64,000 nucleotides of DNA from Deltaproteobacteria bacterium (GTDB taxonomy: Bacteria; Lernaellota; Lernaellaia; JACKCT01): the NCBI GenBank assembly GCA_027493875.1, contig JAOSJX010000024.1, positions 175,506 to 239,505 on the forward strand, written 5' to 3'. This document shows, piece after piece, positions 51,126 to 60,426 of this stretch. The position numbers and the translations under genes are program-made. The notes beneath the pieces are model-generated. The model saw nothing but the letters and a program-made list of their open reading frames with translations. It ran no database searches and was not told where the DNA came from. Position 1 is the stretch's first letter, and each line of letters starts with the position of its first letter.

Positions 51126-52490
51126 ATGCGCGTTCTTTTGATGATGGCCCCGACCAACAATCCGCAGCACAGCGTGCGGTCGGGCCGGAATTACCCCATC
51201 GCGCCGGCGCAGATCGCCGCGCAGCTCAAAGGCCACGAAGTCCGCGGTTACGATCCGGATATGGACCCCGATTATCCGGCGTCGTTCCGGCGTCTGCTCG
51301 CGGAATACAACCCGGAGCTGGTCGGCGTGTCGTTCCGTATTTGCGATACCACGCTTTCCTACGAGCCGATCTCTTACGTTCCCGATCTTCACGAGGCCTG
51401 CCGGCACGTCAAAGACGTCGTGCCGGACACGATCCTCTCCATCGGCGGCAGCGGCTATTGCTTCTTTCCCGAAGGACTCCTCAAACGTATCCCGGAAATC
51501 GACCTCGGCTTCTACCTCGACGGCGACCATTCGTTCCCCGCGTTCGCGGCGAATCCCGCGCGTCCGGAGGAAACGGCGGGCATCTACTACCGTACCAACG
51601 GGGACATCCATTATTCCGGTCCGCAACCGCAGCGTTCGATGGACGATTCGGAGATTCCCGACTTCGACTTTGTGCCGGTGCAGCCATACATCGCCGAAGG
51701 GTTTTCCGCGATCGGCGTCGAAAGCAAGCGGGGTTGCCGCCTCTCGTGCACCGCGTGCGTTTATCCGTTTTTAACCGGGACCAAGACGTTGGCCAAAAGC
51801 CCGGAACGCATCGTGCAGGAAGTCGAGGAACTTGTCCGACGCGGCGTGCCGAGCTTCTTCTTTCTCGATTCGGTATTCAACATTCCGGGCCGTCATGCCC
51901 TCGCGGTTTCCGAGGTGCTTCGCGACGCGAACCTGCCGATTCAGTGGGGCGCGTTTTTCGCCGCGTCGAAATTCGACGAAGACGCCTGCCGGCTCACGCA
52001 GGAAGCCGGATGCCGCATGTACTACTTCGCGCAGGACGGCATCAGCGAACGCGCGCTCAAGGTCTATCGCCGGCCCATCTCCGTCGGCACGCAGCGCCGC
52101 GCGGTCGAGCTCGTCCGAAAATACCCCGGCAACCACATCCACGTTTCGTACTTATTGGGAAGCAACGACGAAGGCCCGCGCGACTTTTGGGAATTCGCCA
52201 AAATGCTCGTTTTCCTCGCGCGGCACCGCGTCTTCTCGGTCAGCATGTCCTTCACGCGGCTCTATCCGAATACCGAGCACTACCAGGATCTCGTGCGGCG
52301 CGGTATCCGGCCGGAGGGCGAGGATCTCATCGATCCCGCATTTCACATTCCTTACCCGTCCAGCCTCGCGCGGTTCATCTTTCATCCCTTCTACCGCGGC
52401 GTGCATCTCTATTTCCGCGTCATGAAAGTGATCAAGGAAATGCGCCTGCCGCACCGCGTGAAACGCGCCGGCGCCGAAGCCCGCGCCTGA
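51126..52490 (+). CDS. Cobalamin-type radical SAM enzyme (BchE-like) F
   Basis: ATG 51126, 454 residues, intact. MRVLLMMAPTNNPQHSVRSG; LSIGGSGYCFFPEGLLKRI as the second part of the cobalamin-type domain; radical SAM motif VESKRGCRLSCTACVYPFL. PSFFFLDSVFNIPGRHALAV and GCRMYYFAQDGISERAL follow. The Cys spacing is standard, though the residue before the last Cys (TAC) is unusual; most relatives have an aromatic residue after it. Terminated by a strong hairpin. Confidence 0.9.
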   Translation: MRVLLMMAPTNNPQHSVRSGRNYPIAPAQIAAQLKGHEVRGYDPDMDPDYPASFRRLLAEYNPELVGVSFRICDTTLSYEPISYVPDLHEACRHVKDVVPDTILSIGGSGYCFFPEGLLKRIPEIDLGFYLDGDHSFPAFAANPARPEETAGIYYRTNGDIHYSGPQPQRSMDDSEIPDFDFVPVQPYIAEGFSAIGVESKRGCRLSCTACVYPFLTGTKTLAKSPERIVQEVEELVRRGVPSFFFLDSVFNIPGRHALAVSEVLRDANLPIQWGAFFAASKFDEDACRLTQEAGCRMYYFAQDGISERALKVYRRPISVGTQRRAVELVRKYPGNHIHVSYLLGSNDEGPRDFWEFAKMLVFLARHRVFSVSMSFTRLYPNTEHYQDLVRRGIRPEGEDLIDPAFHIPYPSSLARFIFHPFYRGVHLYFRVMKVIKEMRLPHRVKRAGAEARA

Positions 52491-52503
52491 AAATTCCAAG
52501 AAA

Positions 52504-52531
52504 ACGGGCGCGGGATTTATCCCGCGCCCGT
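52504..52531. terminator. Strong bidirectional hairpin terminator
   Basis: ACGGGCGCGGGA-TTTA-TCCCGCGCCCGT is a perfect 12-pair stem with a four-base loop, between converging genes. AAAA precedes it and a short T-containing tract follows. Confidence 0.8.
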
Positions 52532-52575
52532 CGTTTCAACTCCCGGCCACTGGTTCCTGGCCACTGGCTACCGAC

Positions 52576-54099
52576 TCAACACCCGCAGCAGCCGCCGTCG
52601 TCGTCATCGTCGTCGTCCGCGCGATCGCCGTTATCGTCACCCGTGTCGCCCGGCCCCGTACCTTCCTCGAGCGTTTGCGCCGAAACGGTCTCGGAAAAGG
52701 GCCCGGAGGTCTCCAGCGTAAACGCGCGAACGCGGTATTCGTAGGACGTATTGGGATCGAGATCGAAATCGAGATGCGTTTCGCTGTCCGGGCCGACCGT
52801 CGCGGCCGTCTCGAAATCCGCGCCGCCGTCCGCCGCGCGCCGCTCCACCGCGAAACCGTCCTCGCCGTCGCTCGTGTCCTCCCACGTCAGGGAGATCTTC
52901 GTGTCGGAGTAGCCTTCCGCGGCGAGGTGGTCCGGCGCGAAAAGCCGGGCGCCGATCGCGGCTTCGTTCGAATACGCCCCCGCCAGCACGCCGCTGGTCG
53001 CTTTGACGCGGTACGTCGCGTCGCCGGAAGGATCGTCGTCCGCGAATGTTTCAGTCCCCTCAGAAAGTGTCGCAATCCGCGCGAAGGGCCCGTCGCCGTC
53101 CCGGCGCTCCACGACGTAACCGTCCTCGCAGCCGGAGCGGTCGCGCCAAAACAGCTCCACGCGCGCGTCGCCGATGCCCACCGCCGTGAGGCCGCCCGGG
53201 GCGAGCGGAAAGAAGGTAAGGCTTTTTTCGACCGGCGCCGCGCGGCCGAATTCGCCCGCGAACGCGCTCACGCGGTAGCGCCGCGCCGCGCATTCCTGCG
53301 CGGCGGGGTCGGGCAGGCGCGGCTCGTTCGTCACGCCAAGCAGCGTCCAGTCGCTCGCCTCCATCGGACGCAGTTCCACCGAAAACTCCTCCGCGCCCGC
53401 GAGGTCGTCCCACACCACGGCGAGCCCGGCCTCGTCCGTTTCCGCTCGCAGGTCCGAAACGCCCGGAAGGCCGAAAAACAGGCCCGTCTCGTCCTCGACC
53501 GCCGCCTCGTCGCAAAACGCGGTCAGCCCGTCCGTGCCGGTGGAATTTTCCAGGCCGATCACCGCGTCGAGCCCTCCCTCGCCGGATTCCTCGTAGGCGA
53601 TCTGCATCCAGCCGACCGACTCGGTGAGAATGATCTGCGCCGTGAGCACGTCGAGCGATCCGAAAAACTGCACGTTCTCGAACGTCAAAATGAAATGGCG
53701 ATAAGGCTCGGCGCCGGCGTATTGATAGCGCGCGGTGCCGCCGCCCGGCGGGATGAGATCGTCCCAGTAGAAATACAGCGCGCCGTTCGGCGACAACGGA
53801 TCGGGGAGGGCGCATTGGTTCACGTACGTCGTCGAGATTTCCGTAAAGGCCAGGTACCCGTTCGAAACCACCCACGCCGCGTCGTACGGCTGCCCGTAAA
53901 AATCGAAATCGAATCCCAGCGCCACGCTGACGGCGGAATCGTCGCCAAGAGAAATCGGAAAGCCGCCCGCGGTATCCACCCACGCGAACGGCAGCGCGTC
54001 GCTCCACACGTAGCCGTAATTGTCCGGCCCGCCCGACGCGCCGGACGCGAGGCCGGAGGCCAACATCAAAAAGGCGGCGAGAAAAATGAAGCGTCGCAT
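52576..54099 (-). CDS. Secreted fibronectin-type-III protein with Asp-rich, Cys-terminated tail
   Basis: 507 residues, intact. Signal peptide FIFLAAFLMLASGLASGASG. The N-terminal half (residues about 25-215) is a beta-sandwich-like region with FDFYGQPYDAAWVVSNGYLA and LYFYWDDLIPPGGGTARY, as seen in surface proteins of many Gram-negatives. Three FN3-like repeats follow (residues about 215-475), the last two with VERRDGDGPFARIAT and VERRAADGGADFETAAT. The end is TGDDNGDRADDDDDDDGGCCGC-like: an Asp run closed by GGCCGC. Likely exported; the tail may anchor it. Confidence 0.85.
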   Translation of the reverse strand: MRRFIFLAAFLMLASGLASGASGGPDNYGYVWSDALPFAWVDTAGGFPISLGDDSAVSVALGFDFDFYGQPYDAAWVVSNGYLAFTEISTTYVNQCALPDPLSPNGALYFYWDDLIPPGGGTARYQYAGAEPYRHFILTFENVQFFGSLDVLTAQIILTESVGWMQIAYEESGEGGLDAVIGLENSTGTDGLTAFCDEAAVEDETGLFFGLPGVSDLRAETDEAGLAVVWDDLAGAEEFSVELRPMEASDWTLLGVTNEPRLPDPAAQECAARRYRVSAFAGEFGRAAPVEKSLTFFPLAPGGLTAVGIGDARVELFWRDRSGCEDGYVVERRDGDGPFARIATLSEGTETFADDDPSGDATYRVKATSGVLAGAYSNEAAIGARLFAPDHLAAEGYSDTKISLTWEDTSDGEDGFAVERRAADGGADFETAATVGPDSETHLDFDLDPNTSYEYRVRAFTLETSGPFSETVSAQTLEEGTGPGDTGDDNGDRADDDDDDDGGCCGC

Positions 54100-54132
54100 G
54101 GCGTCAGAGCGCGGCGAGAGGCGCCTCCGCGG

Positions 54133-55113
54133 CTAGAGATCCAGCACGCGCGCGAAATGCCGGTAGATCTTTTTGTTCGCGTAACCCGAGAATCCGATCG
54201 ACGTATAGTGGCTGAGCGGCATGAAATAGGACTGCGGATCGCCGTAGTCCTCGCGCGTTTTCATCACCACCTCGCGTTTCAGGATGTCGTCGAACGCCGC
54301 GTTGACCATTACCACCCGCGCCGGATCGAGACGGTCGGTGTAGGTCACCGGGTCCACGCGCGCGAGGTCTTTTTCGGCGCGGTCGCGCAGCTCGTCCGGC
54401 CCCACGCCGTACGTCACCATCATCACCTCGCGCATCTTCGCCACGCGCCCGAAGCCGCTGGTCATCAGCACGTCGGACAAATGGCCCGTCGAAACCAAAA
54501 ACCCCGCCGCCTTCACCCGCGCGTCGGTCTCCATCGTCAGCGCGCCGATGATCCCGCCCAGCGAAATCCCCATCACGCACGTCTTGTCTTTGTCCACGTA
54601 GTCGAGCGCGTGCAGATAATCAATCGCGCGCCGCGCGTCGATAACCGCCTGGCGGATCAAGAATTCGTTGTATTCAATCGAGTAGTCCGGATTGAAAAAC
54701 GACTCGCGCCGGCGCATCGCCACCACGACGAAGCCGCGCTTCGCGTAGTATTCGGCGAATCCCTTCACCAGATCGAACGGGCCGCCCGTCGGCGGAAGAA
54801 CGACCAGGCAGGGCATTTTGCCGCCGGGATCGGCCGGCTCGTAAAAATAGCCCTTCGCGTGATCATGCTTCATCTCCGGAAAATCTTTCACGGCCCACTT
54901 GATCTCGCGCATCGTGAACTTGTCGCGCTTTTCCGTTTTGCCGTGAAAGCGGTGCGGTACGTCGACACTCGCGTCGTAGGCGAACAAATCAATCGCCTCG
55001 AATTTCGCCGCGGGCGGCGGCGTCTGCATCGATCCGGAAAACTTATAGCTGTAACAGCCGGCCGACGTCGCGGCGGCGACAACGGCAAAAACCACGGCAA
55101 GACGGCGCCCCAC
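54133..55113 (-). CDS. Alpha/beta-hydrolase lipoprotein
   Basis: GTG 55113, preceded by GGAGG at six bases, gives a lipoprotein signal (RRLAVVFAVVAAATSAGC); a longer upstream opening is less likely. The hydrolase core has CLVVLPPTGGPFDLVKGFAEY, the nucleophile elbow CVMGISLGGIIGAL (GxSxG), VVMVNAAFDDIL as the likely acid region and a His in PLSHYTSIGFSGY. About 326 residues. An esterase or peptidase-like role in the envelope is plausible; substrate unknown. Confidence 0.8.
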   Translation of the reverse strand: MGRRLAVVFAVVAAATSAGCYSYKFSGSMQTPPPAAKFEAIDLFAYDASVDVPHRFHGKTEKRDKFTMREIKWAVKDFPEMKHDHAKGYFYEPADPGGKMPCLVVLPPTGGPFDLVKGFAEYYAKRGFVVVAMRRRESFFNPDYSIEYNEFLIRQAVIDARRAIDYLHALDYVDKDKTCVMGISLGGIIGALTMETDARVKAAGFLVSTGHLSDVLMTSGFGRVAKMREVMMVTYGVGPDELRDRAEKDLARVDPVTYTDRLDPARVVMVNAAFDDILKREVVMKTREDYGDPQSYFMPLSHYTSIGFSGYANKKIYRHFARVLDL

Positions 55114-55451
55114 GGCGAACCTCCACGAAATCGGGGAATGACCAAAGAAAAATAGCAGAGATGTCGCGCCGTTGGCCAGCGCCGCCCGTTTCCCAAACGG
55201 CACTGGCCTCGCATTCACAAAAACGCTAAATTCGGCGCGGGTTGTGCATTGAAAATTAAACCCGCCGATCTCACCGGTTTTGTCGCGAGACGGCGGAGGC
55301 GGCAGGCGAGACGCCGCGTTGCCGGTCCGCGAACGCGAGGCGTACTGGAGAGGTACGTTGCAGCGGGCGCGGGCCGAAACGCAAGTCGCAGCCGCCGCAT
55401 CCGTCGTCGTCGTAGAAAGCTGGTGAGATAGGCGGGTTAAAGGGGGCGACG
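55114..55451. other. Divergent gap, no gene seen
   Basis: Between the hydrolase (minus) and the CoA-transferase pair (plus). Short ORFs here are Arg-rich shadows. Presumably contains both promoters. Confidence 0.5.
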
Positions 55452-56453
55452 ATGCCTGATTCCTCGGAGTTCGTGCCGATTTTGGCCAGAGGGAAGGGGC
55501 CGCTGATCAAGCCGCCCGACCCCGAAGCCTTCCGCGCGTTCAACCGGTCGAAAAACAAAACCCTCACCGACAAACGCATGCGCGAAGACGAGGCGATCGA
55601 GCGCTTCGTCGAGTCCGGGCAGTACCTCGGCTTCGAGCTTTACGGCAGCGTCCGCTGCCCGATGTCGCTGGCGCGCGCGCTCGTGCGGTCCGGCAAGAAA
55701 AATTTTTCCATCGCCGGGCAGGGCGTTCACGAAGCGGATCTCCTCCTCGCCGCCGGTCTCATCGAACGCATCGACTTCACCTACATCGGCCTCGAAGTCT
55801 ACGGCGTCTCGGACATCGTGCGCCGCGCGTGCGAGCCCGGCGGAACGGTCAAGGAAATCGTCGAGTGGGAGCAACGGCGCGCTCACCTGGCGCTTCAAGG
55901 CCGCGGCCATGGGCGTTCCGTTTCTGCCGACCTACTCGATGCTCGGCACCGAAACCTTCACGCACTCCGCCGCCGTCGCCGTCGAATGCCCGTACACCAA
56001 AAAACCGGTCGGTCTCCTGCCCGCGCTCGTGCTCGACGTCGGATTCATCCACGTCGCCCGCGCCGACAAATTCGGCAACGCGCAGATCGACGGCATCTCC
56101 GGCTTCGCGTTCGAAATGGCGCGCGCGAGCAAGCGCCTGATCGTCTCCGCGGAGGAGATCGTCGACACGGACCGTATCCGCGAAAACCGGAAGCCACGAT
56201 CATTCCCTACTACCTCGTGGACGCGGTCGTGCACGCGCCTTTCGGCTCGTGGCCCGGCGAAATGGCCGGTGCCTACGAACGCGACGAAGCGCACTACCGC
56301 GCGTTCATCGACCGATCGAAAACGGCGGAGGGAGCGGACGCCTATCTGACAGAATGGGTCCGCGATTTGCCGGATCACGACGCCCTCATCGCCAAAGTCG
56401 GGCGCGAAAAGCTTGAACCGCTGCGCGTCGGAAAGGAGGGCGGCCGTGGCTGA
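55452..56453 (+). CDS. CoA-transferase subunit A (glutaconate CoA-transferase type), paired frameshifts
   Basis: ATG 55452 after AAAGGGGG. Family I CoA-transferase alpha subunit: VESGQYLGFELYGSVRCPMS, FSIAGQGVHEADLLLAAGLI. From about 55885 to 56195 the assembled frame is wrong; another frame reads FKAAAMGVPFLPTYSMLGTE, PALVLDVGFIHVARADKFGN and SAEEIVDTDRI. The frame returns at TIIPYYLVDAVVHAPFGSWP. About 333 residues. With the next gene it should exchange CoA between acyl groups; the acid substrate is not decidable. Confidence 0.85.
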   Translation: MPDSSEFVPILARGKGPLIKPPDPEAFRAFNRSKNKTLTDKRMREDEAIERFVESGQYLGFELYGSVRCPMSLARALVRSGKKNFSIAGQGVHEADLLLAAGLIERIDFTYIGLEVYGVSDIVRRACEPGGTVKEIVEWEQRRAHLALQGRGHGRSVSADLLDARHRNLHALRRRRRRMPVHQKTGRSPARARARRRIHPRRPRRQIRQRADRRHLRLRVRNGAREQAPDRLRGGDRRHGPYPRKPEATIIPYYLVDAVVHAPFGSWPGEMAGAYERDEAHYRAFIDRSKTAEGADAYLTEWVRDLPDHDALIAKVGREKLEPLRVGKEGGRG

Positions 56454-57210
56454 AAAATACACCCCCTCCGAATTGCTGATCTGCCTCGCGAGCCGGCTGA
56501 TGGAAGACGGGCAAACCGCCTTCATCGGCACCGGCATCCCCATGCTCGCCGGTGCCCTCGCGCAAAAACGCCACGCGCCGAATCTGATCCCGATCTTCGA
56601 ATTCGGCGGCACCGGCGCCATTCTCGAAAAGCTGCCGCTCGCCGTCGGCGACATGCGCACCTTTCACCGCGCCGTCATCGCGTCGGGCATTTGCGACATC
56701 ATGGAAACCGCGCAGCGCGGCTTCGTCGAATACGGATTTCTCGGCGGCGCGCAGATCGACGCCTACGGCAACCTCAACTCCACCGTGATCGGAACGCACG
56801 GCGCCCCCAAGGTCCGCCTCCCCGGCTCCGGCGGCGGCAACGATGTCGGGTCGCTATGCTGGCGCCTCATCGCGATCATGCGTCATGACAAGCGGCGCTT
56901 CGTGGAAAAACTCGATTTCCTCACCACGCCCGGCTATCTCTCCGGCGGGCACTCGCGCGAGGAGGCGGGCCTGCCCGCGGGCACGGGGCCTTACCGTGTC
57001 GTGTCCAACCTCGGCATCCTCGGGTTCGACGACGAAACGCGCCGCATGAAACTACTTTCGCTGAATCCGGGGGTGACGGTCGAGCAGGTTATCGAAAGTA
57101 CGAGCTTCGAGCTGCTCGTCGCAGGCGATCTCGAAACCAACGATCCGCCGACGGACGACGAGCTGCGCATTCTGCGCGAGGACGTGGACCCGGACGGGCT
57201 GTATCGTTAG
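56446..57210 (+). CDS. CoA-transferase subunit B (glutaconate CoA-transferase type)
   Basis: GTG 56446 follows AAAGGAGGG and overlaps the end of subunit A by eight bases. 254 residues, intact. AFIGTGIPMLAGALAQKRHA, GFVEYGFLGGAQIDAYGNLN and VRLPGSGGGNDVGSLCWRLI are typical of the beta subunit; the family's catalytic Glu is expected in the VEYGFL block, where a Glu is present. Followed by a hairpin terminator. Confidence 0.88.
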   Translation: MAEKYTPSELLICLASRLMEDGQTAFIGTGIPMLAGALAQKRHAPNLIPIFEFGGTGAILEKLPLAVGDMRTFHRAVIASGICDIMETAQRGFVEYGFLGGAQIDAYGNLNSTVIGTHGAPKVRLPGSGGGNDVGSLCWRLIAIMRHDKRRFVEKLDFLTTPGYLSGGHSREEAGLPAGTGPYRVVSNLGILGFDDETRRMKLLSLNPGVTVEQVIESTSFELLVAGDLETNDPPTDDELRILREDVDPDGLYR

Positions 57211-57224
57211 AGCGGCTCGTCGGC

Positions 57225-57247
57225 GAATCGGGGGAGAATCCCGATTC
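57225..57247. terminator. Hairpin terminator between converging genes
   Basis: GAATCGGG-GGAGAAT-CCCGATTC, an eight-pair stem, followed by TTCTATAGGGTCTTTT on the plus strand. Confidence 0.6.
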
Positions 57248-57249
57248 TT

Positions 57250-57740
57250 CTATAGGGTCTTTTCGTAAACCAAGAACCTACGACCGTCGTCCCGCACCAG
57301 GTCGCGTCCGGGTGCGCGCACGAAACCTCGCCGTTCGTACAGCCGACGAGCGGCGAGCATGGACGGTTGCGTCCGTAACACCATGCGTTCGTATCCGTCG
57401 GCGGACGCCGATCTCAGCGCGGCGTCAACCAACGCCCGGCCGATTCCCGATTGTCGATGCTCGGGAGATACCGCCAACAATTGCATTTCCGCCTCGCTTG
57501 GAACCGCAACCTGTCGCGCGGGGGAGGACGCCGGAACGACCACCACTATGCCGGCGAGCCCGCCGCCGGAATCTCGGGCGAAAGCAGCTTTCCCCGGGCC
57601 CGCACGGCCGCGGCGGCAAAGAGCGACGCCCCGACGTCGGCCGCGGTGAATCCGTCGACGACGTAAACGCGGTGGAGCAGCTCTTCAAGCTCCTTGTCGC
57701 CAACGAACTCAACCGCCGCATCGGCAATCCGGAGCGTCAC
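57250..57740 (-). CDS. GNAT-family acetyltransferase, one frameshift
   Basis: GTG 57740. The N-terminal part (ADAAVEFVGDKELEELLHRV) and the acetyl-CoA-binding part (MQLLAVSPEHRQSGIGRALV, with the Q/RxxGxG/A-type loop, then YERRGF) are in different frames. A one-base loss in the G-run near 57597 explains this. About 163 residues. Substrate unknown. Confidence 0.78.
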
Positions 57741-57806
57741 ATCACCCCCCTCGGCATTGAAAAGTGGGACGTTATAGACCTCTGTATAAATAATGCTTCG
57801 ACCCGG

Positions 57807-58089
57807 CGTCGCGCTATCCTATCCGCGCGACGGCGATCCGGTGCCGGCCCCTTCGGGGGCTGTTTTGTTCTTCGATCCGATCCCAGGCGCTGACGCGCCT
57901 GGCTATTCCCTGTCACGCCCTTCGGGCGTTTCGTCCCCGAGGCGTTATCGCCGATCGAACGCGAGCCCCGCTTGCGGGGCGACGGGGGAGTAGCCCGCGG
58001 CGCCTGCCACGCCGTAGCTTTAGCGAAGGCTGGTGAGCCCTGGGGAAGAGCGCGAAGAAGATCGAGAAGCCCCCGAAGGGGCCGGCACC
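57807..58089. repeat. Dense hairpin element bounded at one side by a 22-bp inverted repeat
   Basis: Gene-free 450-base stretch with a succession of strong stems. CGTCGCGC-N10-GCGCGACG is at 57807-57832. GCCCC-TTCG-GGGGC lies inside 57840-57861. AGGCGC-TGAC-GCGCCT, ACGCCC-TTCG-GGCGT and GCCCCGC-TT-GCGGGGC follow. A 22-base arm (GGTGCCGGCCCCTTCGGGGG plus CT, 57840-57861) is repeated exactly in inverse at 58068-58089. UUCG tetraloops suggest folding as RNA. It could be a structured RNA, a REP/MITE-like mobile repeat, or both. No transposase is present. Confidence 0.6.
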
Positions 58090-58194
58090 GCGGAAGCCCT
58101 GATGGAAAATCACCGTGGCATTAATTATGCGGATCTCAATAAACCCTTTCACAGCGAAAAGTTTGTATCGGCATCAATTTTATTAATAAAACCG

Positions 58195-59194
58195 TCAGCC
58201 GCGTTCGCTGTCCAGCGTCGCCATGGCAAAGGACGGATAACGGTCGCCCACGGGCGCATCGGCCGGAATCGCGCTTTCGATATGCGTAAGGTCCGCGGCG
58301 CTGAGTTCGATCTCGAGCGCCCCGAGCGATTCGGACAAACGCTCGCGCGTCCGCGCGCCGACCAATGGAACGATATCCTCGCCGCGCGTGAGCGTCCACG
58401 CGATCGCGAGCGGCGCCACCGTCGTTCCCTTCTCCTCGGCCACCGCGCGCAGCGCCTCCACCAGCGCGAGATTGCGTTCCAGGTTCTCGCCCTGAAAACG
58501 CGGCGAGAATCCGCGAAAGTCGCCGGGCTTCGTCGCGCGGTCTTTCGACCAATGGCCGGACATCAGCCCGCGCACGAGCACGCCGTAGGCCGTGACGCCG
58601 ATGCCGAGCTCGCGGCACGCCGGCAGAACCGACGCCTCGATGCCGCGCGACATGATCGAATATTCGATCTGCAAATCCGCGATCGGGTGCACGGCGGCCG
58701 CGCGCTTCAACGTCTCCGACCCCACTTCCGACAACCCGATATGGCGCACGTAGCCCGCCTCCACCATTTCGGCGATGGCGCCCACCGTGTCTTCGATCGG
58801 CACCGTCGGATCGAGCCGCGACGGCCGGTAGATGTCGACATAGTCCGTGCCGAGCCGTTTCAGCGTGTACGCGAGAAAATTTTTTCACCGCGGCCGGCCG
58901 CGTATCGATGCCGACCCAGCCATGAGCGGCATCGCGCATCGCGCCGAACTTGACGCTGATCGTCACGCGATCGCGCGGCCGTCCCTGAAGCGCTTCGTGA
59001 ATGAGCATCTCGTTGTGGCCCATGCCGTAGAAATCGCCGGTGTCCAGCAGATTGACGCCGGCGTCCAGCGCGGCGTGAATCGTCGCGACGCATTCCTTCC
59101 GGTCGGCGGGGCCGTAAAGATCCGACATACCCATGCAGCCGAGCCCGATCGCCGAAACCGACGGGCCGGACGCGCCGAGTTTTCGCGTTTTCAT
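58195..59194 (-). CDS. Aldo/keto reductase, one frameshift
   Basis: NADPH-dependent reductase with a TIM-barrel fold. ATG 59194. [36 protein letters not shown] (catalytic Asp and Tyr), [12 protein letters not shown] (catalytic Lys). The frame breaks in the T-run near 58880; the repaired join reads [20 protein letters not shown]. The rest is continuous, with [37 protein letters not shown] and [12 protein letters not shown]. About 330 residues. Substrate unknown. Confidence 0.87.
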
Positions 59195-59237
59195 GAAATC
59201 CCCGGGGATTGGTGCGCGCAACATTACGAGACGCGGA

Positions 59238-60307
59238 CTAGAACGGCAAATGCGCGGCGGGGTCGATGTTCGGATGCCGCGTGTAGGTCAGCGGCAGCGG
59301 CTGGTACGACGTCAGCGGCGCGATATAACGCTCCACGAACGTTTCGTTTTCCAGAACCAGCGCCGGCGGCGTACCCTCGTTGAAAGCCCGCCACCCGTAA
59401 ATCCGCCGATAAATCTGAGCCAACGGTTCGTCGTGGATGTTGCCGAACGAGATCTGGATGTACGGATTCGGCAGCACATCGCCATGGCATGTCACGTAGA
59501 GTTCGCGCGTATCGTCCACGCGCTCGTTGCTCGAAAACGCCGGCAGAAAAACCGCCGGATCGCGCGCGAGACGCAGAATCACGTCAAAGTGATGCGGCTC
59601 CAAAGAATGTCGCGGTTCGCTTCCCAGCGCCCCACCGGAGTCGGGATCACAAACCCGATCGTCGCGTCCGCGCCTTTCGCAAGCTCCACGCACTTCGCCA
59701 GCCCGCCCGTCTCCACCAGCTCGCGCGTCGCCGTCACGCAGAAGTGCCCGCGCAATCCGGGAATCTCGCGGATCGCGCGCAGCAGGCCGGAAATTGTGCT
59801 CGTAAAGTCCTTTCAGCCCGCGCAGCCGGTTGTGCTCCTCGGCGTCCGGCGAGTCGAGGCTGAATTTCACCAGATCGAGTCCCGCTTCGCGCAATCGGCG
59901 CAGCCTCGCGGCATCGAGTAAACCGCCGTGCGTGTTCAGCCCGAGAAACGTGCGTTCGGGGTGGAAGTTAGCTCACCATCTCTTCGAGATTTTTATCGAG
60001 CGTCGGCTCGCCGCCGGTAAGGTTCACCTCGTACGTCCCAAGCGCAAAGGTTTCCTCCGCCAATTGCTTGATTCGGCCTGGCGAAAGCCGCTCCCGTTTT
60101 TTTGTCGATCATCCGGTCGGAGGAGCACTTCGGGCACGTCGCGTTGCATTTCATCGTGACGGCATATTCGAGCACGGAAAGCGGAGGCGAGCCGCCGAGC
60201 CGCCCGCGGACGATATTCTTACCCACCTGCCACGCGAATCCCGGCTTTTTGGCGAGATAACCCGCGAAGCGCGGAAGGCGCGACAAAATTTCGACCGGTC
60301 TTTTCAT
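59238..60307 (-). CDS. Radical SAM protein, several frameshifts
   Basis: ATG 60307. VLEYAVTMKCNATCPKCSSD contains the CxxxCxxC motif. Breaks lie near 60090, 59970, 59790 and 59600. Joined pieces include NLTGGEPTLDKNLEEMVS, REAGLDLVKFSLDSPDAEEH, RGHFCVTATRELVETGG and FVIPTPVGRWEANRDI, then a C-terminal part DDTRELYVTCHGDVLPNPYI with few cysteines. It is of the short SPASM/Twitch-like group. About 355 residues. Divergent from the carbamoyltransferase gene. Confidence 0.78.
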
Positions 60308-60426
60308 TAACGCTCCAAACTCCCCCAAAAGGTGAGTTTTTTCAATATCTTGATAACCTACTTCTATTGACCGTGAAATTTCGGTTTGTTACACAACGAG
60401 GACGTGAATTAAAGAAAGGCCGCGTT

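Noticed and set aside
57807..58089. Integron attC site or CRISPR array
   Set aside because: No integrase, no regular spacer-repeat spacing and no attC core sites; the stems differ from each other.
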